Shown in pieces: positions 57,796-64,000 of a DNA stretch of 64,000 nucleotides (positions are counted from its first letter, which is position 1; each line of letters opens with the position of its first letter). Made by a program: the position numbers and the translations under genes. Under the pieces are notes generated by a model, which was not told the origin of the DNA, searched no databases, and saw only the letters and a program-made list of their open reading frames with translations. Source of the DNA: a cf. Phormidesmis sp. LEGE 11477 (lineage in GTDB: Bacteria > Cyanobacteriota > Cyanobacteriia > Phormidesmidales > Phormidesmidaceae); NCBI RefSeq assembly GCF_015207105.1, contig NZ_JADEXO010000009.1:1-64000 (forward strand). The letters are read 5' to 3'.

Positions 57796-60129
57796 ATGAA
57801 ACGCATACTCTGCCTCCTTCTATCCTTCATAGCCTGCCTCTGTCTGTGGACTTCACCGGCACTGGCTCAAGAAGTCTTGCCTGAAGTCACGGATAGCTTA
57901 GAAGCTGAAGTCCTCCGGCTCTCTTTTGACGACTTGCCCGCTTTCGAGAGCGGAGGCTTCATGCTGGGCTATCGAGACACTATCTTTCAGATAGAAGGAC
58001 AGGAAGGCGTTGACAGCTACGACCAGCAGATCGAAGGCTACCAGCCCCCCTACGATCCAGCTAGGGAATGGATAGCCGGTCAGTTCCCTAGCGAAGTCAT
58101 CAAGATGGGCGATCTGATGTATTCCGGTGCAGGCATTGAGCAGCTAACAATGGATGACATTGGGCAGCTCACCGGCATCGACATTGAGAACTTTCAGCTT
58201 GCTGACGTGCCCTTCTTACAGGACTTCACGCTGAGCGACCTAGTTGGCGATGTCCCTTTCCTTGGTGACTATGCACTGGCTGACATCCCTAACTTAGCTG
58301 ACAAAATCGGCGGCACGAGTTCAGAGGACATGCTCTCTCAATACCTCGCTGACAATCCTGACATTGCTCAGATGACCGTTGGTGATAGCGAACTTGGCTC
58401 GCTGCAAGTCTCGGACGTGCCGAACCTCGGTGCGACCAAGATGGGAGAAATGCCAGAGATCGGTGGCGATGTTGTTGCAAACGTACCGGGCCTTTCCGCT
58501 GCGCAGTTCGGCAGTTTTCCTGGCCTAGAAATGGTTGGCGGGCTGATCCCAATTGCCAAGCAAGACATCTCGTTTGGTGCGAAGGAGTACTCGGGTGGCA
58601 AAGCTACGCCCAAGCCTGTCAGCGGCGGCACGAACGGGAAAGAGGGCTGGGAGCCGATTGGATGCGTTGGGGGTTGCGCTCACATCGAGCTATACGACTC
58701 CGATATCTCTCCTATCAAAGGCGCTTGGGCTGGGTCTAATTGGATGACGAACAAGCATCGGGTAAAGGACGGTTTTGGAATTTTGGGAGCAGTATTTAAC
58801 GAAGCAGGTGCTTACCGTGTTCCGTTCGGGCCGACCTTCGCGCTACAGGTTAGAAACACTGATGAAGCAACTGGTTCCGCTGATTGGGGAATCGCTTTCA
58901 GAGTATGTAAACGTGGTTTCATTGATTTGGGCTGTACGGCCTATTTTATGGAGGTTCCGCTTCCCATAACAACGCATGAAGGTGCAACTATTCTGACAGG
59001 GGTAAAAGACGGTCTGGGTGGCTCAACTCAACCGATTAAAGCCCCGGATGGCTGGGAAGATCTTAGGCCAGAGACGCCTCAAGAAGTCCAGGCTTTAATC
59101 GGTGCCAACACGCCTAGAGGCAGCAGAGGTAGCTTTGGGCTATGTGGGGAAGGCCCAGGCGGTGTTAATTTTCAGTCACTGGCAGCTGCTTTTTCTAGCA
59201 TCGAGGGCAATTACAATTCTGTTGGTGCATACACAGCAGGGGGACGTGGCCTGGGCAGATATCAGTACATGACCTACCGAGAGGATGTCAAAGCCTCGAT
59301 TATGCAAAAACCAGGTGGTGAAGCGTTCCTAAGAAAAGCCGCTGCGGGCGCAACCGTTTCTCAGGCAGAGGTAGACGAGTATTTTCCAGCAGCCGATCAA
59401 GATGCCATCTTCAAGGCCGATCAGACTCGCAATATTGAGCAGGCGATGAGCGAAGGGTTTACAGGAAGCCGAATAATCGAACGCTTAGGTCAGATCCATT
59501 TCGGTGGGCCTGATGCACCCATTGACGGCGGCTGGTCTGACACGCATGGGAGGCTGACTCTGAAGACCTACGGGGAAGAGCTGACGGAGACTTATCAAGC
59601 CGTTGAGAGTTCAACAGAATCTAGTACAAAGTGTTCTGCCCCTACGCCGGTAGAACCACTTCAAACGCATGTTACGGGCACCTTGAGTGCCCAAGAGTAT
59701 GGAGCAGCTCGCCCTGGCGGACGCTCCCATGCTGGGCAAGACTTTGACTTAGGCCCCAACGATACCTTTCAGTCATACGTAGGCGGTCAGGTCGTTAGGG
59801 TTGGCTACGATGAGGGCGGTTACTACAACTATGTGGATATCTATAATCCAGAGCTAGATATTGTTGAACGAGTTGCTGAACTGGATAACGTACTGGTACA
59901 GGAGGGGGCCACCATTCAGGCAGGTCAGGTCATTGGGCAAGGCACACAAACAACTGGCGTTGTTCACTTGGAATACCGCCCTCCTGTAAACGAGCAAAAC
60001 CAGGGAGGTTTTGGATATCAAGGAACCTACGATCCAGTTGAATATTTAGAGAATCTTGGTGTCTTAGAAAGACAGGGCATTCAGATGATACCTGTAGAAC
60101 ATACAAAAGGAGATGGTCATGATCATTAA
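57796..60129 (+). CDS. Large exported lysozyme-like/M23-domain protein of the conjugation operon
   Basis: A 777-residue secreted protein (signal peptide LCLLLSFIACLCLWTSPALA). Residues about 115-260 contain degenerate LxDVPxL units (FQLADVPFLQDFTLSDL, GDVPFLGDYALADIPNLADK). A middle domain carries several cysteines (IGCVGGCAH). A lysozyme/transglycosylase-like domain follows (FSSIEGNYNSVGAYTAGGRG, LGRYQYMTYREDV). The C-terminus is a LytM/M23 domain with SHAGQDFDLG (HxxxD intact) but VVHLEYRP where the HxH motif should be, so one zinc ligand is replaced. I used the ATG at 57796. It would open or brace the wall for the channel; the peptidase part may be inactive. Confidence 0.72.
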   Translation: MKRILCLLLSFIACLCLWTSPALAQEVLPEVTDSLEAEVLRLSFDDLPAFESGGFMLGYRDTIFQIEGQEGVDSYDQQIEGYQPPYDPAREWIAGQFPSEVIKMGDLMYSGAGIEQLTMDDIGQLTGIDIENFQLADVPFLQDFTLSDLVGDVPFLGDYALADIPNLADKIGGTSSEDMLSQYLADNPDIAQMTVGDSELGSLQVSDVPNLGATKMGEMPEIGGDVVANVPGLSAAQFGSFPGLEMVGGLIPIAKQDISFGAKEYSGGKATPKPVSGGTNGKEGWEPIGCVGGCAHIELYDSDISPIKGAWAGSNWMTNKHRVKDGFGILGAVFNEAGAYRVPFGPTFALQVRNTDEATGSADWGIAFRVCKRGFIDLGCTAYFMEVPLPITTHEGATILTGVKDGLGGSTQPIKAPDGWEDLRPETPQEVQALIGANTPRGSRGSFGLCGEGPGGVNFQSLAAAFSSIEGNYNSVGAYTAGGRGLGRYQYMTYREDVKASIMQKPGGEAFLRKAAAGATVSQAEVDEYFPAADQDAIFKADQTRNIEQAMSEGFTGSRIIERLGQIHFGGPDAPIDGGWSDTHGRLTLKTYGEELTETYQAVESSTESSTKCSAPTPVEPLQTHVTGTLSAQEYGAARPGGRSHAGQDFDLGPNDTFQSYVGGQVVRVGYDEGGYYNYVDIYNPELDIVERVAELDNVLVQEGATIQAGQVIGQGTQTTGVVHLEYRPPVNEQNQGGFGYQGTYDPVEYLENLGVLERQGIQMIPVEHTKGDGHDH

Positions 60130-60553
60130 AAAGATGAGTCTAGTTGTTTCATGGTTTTTATTAGGCTTAGGACTTTCTGTTCTGATAGGAACGGCTTCCT
60201 ACGCTCAGGACACAGGACTTGGCTATTCGGAAGCTCCCTTTGCACTAATAGAAAATGCAACCGAGGCAATAGGAGATACGCCTCTAGCAGCTATTCAGGC
60301 GGCATCAGCCGATAAAGAAGAGATTACTGAAGAGACTTCAGTAGAGCAAGGCGATTATGCTTTCTCTACTGTGACATTCAACTATATCGGCGTTAGCGCC
60401 ATTACAAAGCAAGTTAATGACGACTGGCAATTTATATGTAGAGCCGGTGGCTTAATGCAACCGGAAGAACTTACAGAAAGATGCGGTGTTCCGGCTGCTA
60501 CTGCTGAGGCACTCTACACAAATTTCCTTGAGGCACTGTCCAGCAATGAATAA
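60119..60553 (+). CDS. Small exported protein of the conjugation operon
   Basis: A 144-residue protein beginning at ATG 60119, chosen for the strong ribosome site AAGGAGA seven bases upstream; an ATG six bases earlier would overlap that site. A signal peptide (LVVSWFLLGLGLSVLIGTAS, then YAQ) precedes an acidic domain with a pair of cysteines (WQFICRAGGLMQPEELTERC) that may form a disulfide. No family is recognised. It overlaps the upstream gene by 11 bases and the downstream gene by 8 bases, so all three are translationally linked. Confidence 0.6.
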   Translation: MIIKKMSLVVSWFLLGLGLSVLIGTASYAQDTGLGYSEAPFALIENATEAIGDTPLAAIQAASADKEEITEETSVEQGDYAFSTVTFNYIGVSAITKQVNDDWQFICRAGGLMQPEELTERCGVPAATAEALYTNFLEALSSNE

Positions 60554-61046
60554 AAGTAGGTTACTGATTTCTCTAGTCGTCGCGATTGCCGGATTGGGTT
60601 TGACCATAGGCTTTGTTTCTTATCGTGCAGTTGCTGTGACCGCTAACAATCAGTTATGGCAACCGCTTTCTGAGATAGTGACCCCAGAGAAACTTTCTGA
60701 AATCGTGGCTGAGAATACAGCGCCAAGTGCCGATCAAGATGCGATCGCCCAATCAGCACTCGGCTACGAACAAAACGACCTACTCCTGGTAGATTTCAAC
60801 ACGCCTACTCTATGTGGCGCTGGTGGTTGCGCATTAGCGGGCTACCAAACATCTACAGAAGAAAGGGTTCTAACTGTTTACGTAGAACGAATCAGTGCTG
60901 ATGCACCGATTGTAGAAGTGATCGACCAGCCGGGGCTTGAACTACCTTGTTTACTGGTTCCACCAGCACCCGATGACAACAGCATCTTCCAAGAAACAGG
61001 CAAAGACACACTATGCTACCGGGACGGGTCGTGGGCAATTCAATAA
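60546..61046 (+). CDS. Small membrane-anchored periplasmic protein
   Basis: A 166-residue protein starting at ATG 60546 (ATGAATAA overlap with the preceding stop). One N-terminal helix (LLISLVVAIAGLGLTIGFVS) is followed by a soluble domain with four cysteines (PTLCGAGGCALAGYQ, LELPCLLVP, KDTLCYRDG) that could form two disulfides. No family is recognised. It precedes the coupling protein gene and overlaps its start by 34 bases. It may help assemble the periplasmic part of the channel. Confidence 0.55.
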   Translation: MNKSRLLISLVVAIAGLGLTIGFVSYRAVAVTANNQLWQPLSEIVTPEKLSEIVAENTAPSADQDAIAQSALGYEQNDLLLVDFNTPTLCGAGGCALAGYQTSTEERVLTVYVERISADAPIVEVIDQPGLELPCLLVPPAPDDNSIFQETGKDTLCYRDGSWAIQ

Positions 61047-62860
61047 GCCAATACGCTATAGGCGTGCAATCCCCTTCAGAGTTCGTTGAGACTGCCATTA
61101 ACGAGCATCCGATAGCTTCTGGGGCCACTTTGATGCTGATGATGGCTGCGGTTGGTGCGTTAGGCTTCGTCCGCATCAGCATGGCTCCCCAGAAGCAAAA
61201 GCTCGGCACGGGCCGCTTCGCTACTAGAGCGGAGAAAAAGAGAGCTAAACAACTTGCTAGCAAGCAAAATGAGGCAGGCGGACTAGAAATGTCCATCCAG
61301 CTAGGCGATGTCGCGATTCCCTTTGCCAATGAGTCTGTATTGTTTGTCGGCGCACCTGGCTCAGGTAAATCTGCAACCATTGGAGATCCTGGCCTGATGG
61401 AAGTTATTAAACGCGGTCAGCCTGCGATTATCTTCGATGCCAAAGGTAGTAGACAAGACTCTATCACTCGTCGGTTTGCACCCATTGCTGCGCGAGAAGG
61501 CTATGGTGTTGGCGTTATCGCTCCTGGCAAGAATTACTCCGACTGTCTTAACCCGCACGACTTTATCCGTTCGCCAACAGATGCTTCCAGGTCGCTACAG
61601 CTCGCTAATATTCTTGAAAAGAATACGGCTGGCTTTAATCCTAATAAGTCAGGCAAGGGGGACTTCTTTCAACGAACCGGCATCGGCATCGTACAGGCTA
61701 GCATCATGCTCAGTAAGCTACTGGCACAGTCAGATCTGATGACCGTCAGCGAGATCATAAACCAGCCTAATTTAATTGGCCGTCTCAAAGTACTAATGGG
61801 AAACGATACCGCGCCGACCTGGACAGTCAAACAATTTGGGCAATTGATGGCTTCCGAGGAAAGCGAGAAACAGCTCGTCGGCATGATCGTGACGGCACAG
61901 AGTATCTTTGATCGCTTTATCACTGCCGATCTCGTACCGTCCTTCTGCGGGCCTTCTACCATACCGCTGAAAATGGATGGCAAGCAAATCCTGTTCTTGC
62001 AGGTAGATGAAGAAACTCAAGATGCGGTTCTACCCCTCATTGCCGCCCAGATAGAGCTGCTGATCGCTCACAATTTCTCCGAGCCGCGCAAGAATATTCT
62101 GGCACTATTTCTAGACGAGCTGCCGCTGCTATATCTGCCAAAGATTGCACAGTATGTAAACCTATTACGCTCGGCGGGTCTAGTTGCGTTTCTTGGCGTA
62201 CAGTCACTCTCTCAGTTGAGAGAAACTTATGGCAAAGAGATGGCTAGCTCTATCATGAGCGGTTGCAGAAATACTCTGTACTTCAACCCTAACAATGTCG
62301 ATACGGCCAAGGAAGTTTCAGCCCGGATTGGTGAGTGCGATCGCCTGCACCATACCTGGAGCCGCAGCGGTGCGCTCTTGATGAAGCCAACGCGCACCCA
62401 GCATCGGCAGAAAGTACCGCTAGTGACGCCCGATGAGATTAACCGCTTCGGTAAAGGTAAGTTCGTGATGTTCGCCCCTGGCTATCAGAACCAAGACGGA
62501 ACACAGGCGGCAATCCCAGTACTGGCCCGACCAAAGCTGAATCAAGTCCAGATAGACGAACAGACCACAGCAGGTCACATCTGGGATAAGAAGAGCAAGC
62601 TGCGCCTAGTAGCACTGAGAGAGAACGATCCTACCTACATCAGCGACCCAGACCAGGCCCTAGCTGAGCGTAGAACGGCAGTAGATAATCTCTTACCGAA
62701 AGCGCCTGATGAGGGCAAAGATGAGCCTCAAGAAGAGACCGAAACGACAGCAGAGGAACGGGCGACGGAGGCACCAGCACCAGTTGATACCCATGCATCT
62801 GTAGAGCAACCAGATACGACGCAAGACGCGATCGCCATGATAGCCGCATTAAAAAAGTAG
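61013..62860 (+). CDS. VirD4/TraG-type coupling ATPase (T4CP)
   Basis: A 615-residue protein. An N-terminal membrane helix (about 36-55; GATLMLMMAAVGALGFV) leads into the ATPase domain with Walker A FVGAPGSGKSATIG (about 111-124), AIIFDAKGSRQDSI, and Walker B ILALFLDELPLLYLP (about 361-375). VAFLGVQSLSQLRETYG and SIMSGCRNTLYFNP are standard coupling-protein motifs. The tail is acidic and Glu/Thr/Ala-rich, suitable for binding the relaxosome. It recruits DNA-bound relaxase to the channel. The start overlaps the preceding gene by 34 bases; no better start was found. Confidence 0.85.
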   Translation: MLPGRVVGNSISQYAIGVQSPSEFVETAINEHPIASGATLMLMMAAVGALGFVRISMAPQKQKLGTGRFATRAEKKRAKQLASKQNEAGGLEMSIQLGDVAIPFANESVLFVGAPGSGKSATIGDPGLMEVIKRGQPAIIFDAKGSRQDSITRRFAPIAAREGYGVGVIAPGKNYSDCLNPHDFIRSPTDASRSLQLANILEKNTAGFNPNKSGKGDFFQRTGIGIVQASIMLSKLLAQSDLMTVSEIINQPNLIGRLKVLMGNDTAPTWTVKQFGQLMASEESEKQLVGMIVTAQSIFDRFITADLVPSFCGPSTIPLKMDGKQILFLQVDEETQDAVLPLIAAQIELLIAHNFSEPRKNILALFLDELPLLYLPKIAQYVNLLRSAGLVAFLGVQSLSQLRETYGKEMASSIMSGCRNTLYFNPNNVDTAKEVSARIGECDRLHHTWSRSGALLMKPTRTQHRQKVPLVTPDEINRFGKGKFVMFAPGYQNQDGTQAAIPVLARPKLNQVQIDEQTTAGHIWDKKSKLRLVALRENDPTYISDPDQALAERRTAVDNLLPKAPDEGKDEPQEETETTAEERATEAPAPVDTHASVEQPDTTQDAIAMIAALKK

Positions 62861-62871
62861 GAGAGTGACCT

Positions 62872-64000
62872 GTGAGCGACCATAAATCTGTTCAAGAAAC
62901 TGAATCTACCGCTGCGGGCAAAGTTTCTGAGGCACTCGAAGCCACGCGCCGCTTACTCATGCAACAGCGTGGAGAAGACACTCCAAAAAACGGCTCTGAA
63001 GCCAAGCTGCGTGAGAGTTTTCAGAAAGCCTATCAAGAGAATGGCGTAGATGAGCCAACGGCAGCAGCGGCGGCTAGAGATGCGGCGCTTGGCTTAGGCT
63101 CGAAAGACAGTCCTGCAATGGCTAAAGCTGAAGATATGGCGGTCGCTGGAGCACAAGCACAGGCTAAGGAATATCGCCAGGTCACCGAGAAAGCCGCAGA
63201 CCCCGAAGCACCTGAAGCGGAAAGACAACAGGCAACCGCTCGCAGAAGAGAGATAGAGCAGAATCTAGGCATCCGCAATCAGCCGATTGAAGTTAAAGCG
63301 CAAACTATCAATAGCCTAGACCCTCAGCAAACAGCTCAGAACCAGCAGGCTGAAACGAATCCCCTTTCTGTCAAACGAAAAGCACTCTCACCTGAGCAAG
63401 CAGAACTCAAAACAGATTATCAGGAAAAGTTGGAAAAAGGCGGTGTTTTACCGCAGACTGCCGAACCCGCTAGCTACGACATGGCAACTGGTAGAGGGGC
63501 TAAAGACAGTCGATATGTCGCAGCCGCGCAGCAGGAGCTACAGCGCCACCAGATACTAAAGAATATGTATCAGGGGATTTACGAAAAGCACGGTGTCTCG
63601 CCCGAAGTAGCGGCAACTGCTGCTGACCAACTAGCGAGAGGCAGCGGCGCAAACCGTTCGCCTGAGGTAAGGAAAGCTCACGAACAGGCACTAAACAATA
63701 TCAATTATGCGCAACAGGTTTCCGCTAGGCAATCTAGCCAACCTACCCGGTCATCGAAGAACGTCTCAAAGGAAACTACCGCTGCCCAACCAGCATTAGG
63801 CAGACAAACAAGCCAAAAAACAGCGATTAAAGACAGACAACAGATATCTCAGCAGCAGACATCCGCCGATAAGATATGGGCTAAGTTCAGTCCCGGTGAG
63901 AACGGTGTATTTCAGGCAATGGCAAAGGGCAATGCAGCCATGCAGAGGCTGAGCGATCAGTCAGTGGCCAAAGATGCGCTCTTAGCAGGCCATGAGCCTC
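62872..64000 (+). CDS. Repeat-containing hydrophilic protein of the conjugation operon (runs off right edge)
   Basis: A frame open from GTG 62872, preceded by GGAGAG, through the right edge: 376 codons so far. The protein is Ala/Gln/Glu/Lys-rich with no signal peptide or membrane helix. A module of about 45-50 residues occurs three times: FQKAYQENGVDEPTAAAAAR, YQEKLEKGGVLPQTAEPASY and YQGIYEKHGVSPEVAATAAD. Each is followed by an A-x-G-x-G-like turn, a serine-rich or SP segment and a helix. Directly behind the coupling protein, it could be a relaxosome accessory or an effector. No family is recognised. Confidence 0.65.
   Translation, partial: MSDHKSVQETESTAAGKVSEALEATRRLLMQQRGEDTPKNGSEAKLRESFQKAYQENGVDEPTAAAAARDAALGLGSKDSPAMAKAEDMAVAGAQAQAKEYRQVTEKAADPEAPEAERQQATARRREIEQNLGIRNQPIEVKAQTINSLDPQQTAQNQQAETNPLSVKRKALSPEQAELKTDYQEKLEKGGVLPQTAEPASYDMATGRGAKDSRYVAAAQQELQRHQILKNMYQGIYEKHGVSPEVAATAADQLARGSGANRSPEVRKAHEQALNNINYAQQVSARQSSQPTRSSKNVSKETTAAQPALGRQTSQKTAIKDRQQISQQQTSADKIWAKFSPGENGVFQAMAKGNAAMQRLSDQSVAKDALLAGHEP

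Noticed and set aside
1-64000. CRISPR arrays, tRNA or rRNA genes
   Set aside because: No regularly spaced repeats with unique spacers, and no cloverleaf or rRNA signature sequences were noticed on reading. A computed scan was not possible.

Overview
This is cyanobacterial DNA, almost certainly part of a large conjugative plasmid or a comparable mobile replicon. The cyanobacterial call rests on frequent GCGATCGC (HIP1-type) octamers in both halves of the window and on cyanobacteria-typical genes: a cyanoexosortase, the CoaR/CoaT pair, RppA/RppB (NrsR/NrsS), and ZiaR/ZiaA. The plasmid call rests on an actin-type ParM partition locus, an AEP-primase-type replication protein, and a type IV secretion gene set with VirB4-like and VirD4-like ATPases. 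The species cannot be told from the sequence. No rRNA, tRNA or CRISPR array was seen.

Positions 1-34260 form a metal and metalloid resistance island. From left to right it holds: the start of an APC-type permease and a MerR regulator; a cyanoexosortase and a DUF411 lipoprotein; the cobalt module coaR/coaT; ynfA; an arsenic operon (arsR, a broken pstS-like gene, ArsJ-type GAPDH, arsJ, acr3, a phosphatase, arsH, a methyltransferase); the nickel module rppAB divergent from nrsB-nrsA-nrsC-nrsD (nrsD carries an in-frame TAG); a TetR/Coq4-like pair; a copper block (two multicopper oxidases, copZ, copA, a cupredoxin-like protein and small membrane proteins); a broken TPR gene; and the zinc module ziaR/ziaA. 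The nrs, coa and zia modules correspond to those clustered in the Synechocystis PCC 6803 chromosome, here joined to ars and copper genes.

The promoters form a readable code. A direct repeat TTTCAT-N5-TTTCAT (or TTTCAC) lies before six transcription units: the permease, exosortase, nrsB, first multicopper oxidase, copZ region and the 29246 membrane protein. This is the kind of box used by the RppA/CopR group of response regulators. MerR-type promoters with a 20-bp spacer lie before the permease, the merR gene, coaT and copZ. SmtB-type operators precede ziaR and ziaA, and TTCAA/TTGAA palindromes lie between arsR and the rest of the ars operon.

Positions 34380-47800 are the plasmid backbone: decayed small genes, parM/parR with upstream repeats, an uncharacterised minus-strand operon of envelope-type proteins (37-41.5 kb) that includes a lysozyme/M23 fusion and a P-loop protein without the Walker lysine, a ribbon-helix-helix-like gene, a 143-bp non-autonomous transposon with terminal repeats and a 10-bp target duplication, the primase-type replication protein, and three related small regulators.

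Positions 48234-64000 are one plus-strand conjugation operon: VirB2-, VirB3-, VirB4-, VirB5-, VirB6-, VirB8-, VirB10- and VirB9-like genes, a large lysozyme/M23 protein, two small exported proteins, the coupling ATPase, and a repeat-containing protein that runs off the right edge. No relaxase is visible; it may lie beyond the edge.
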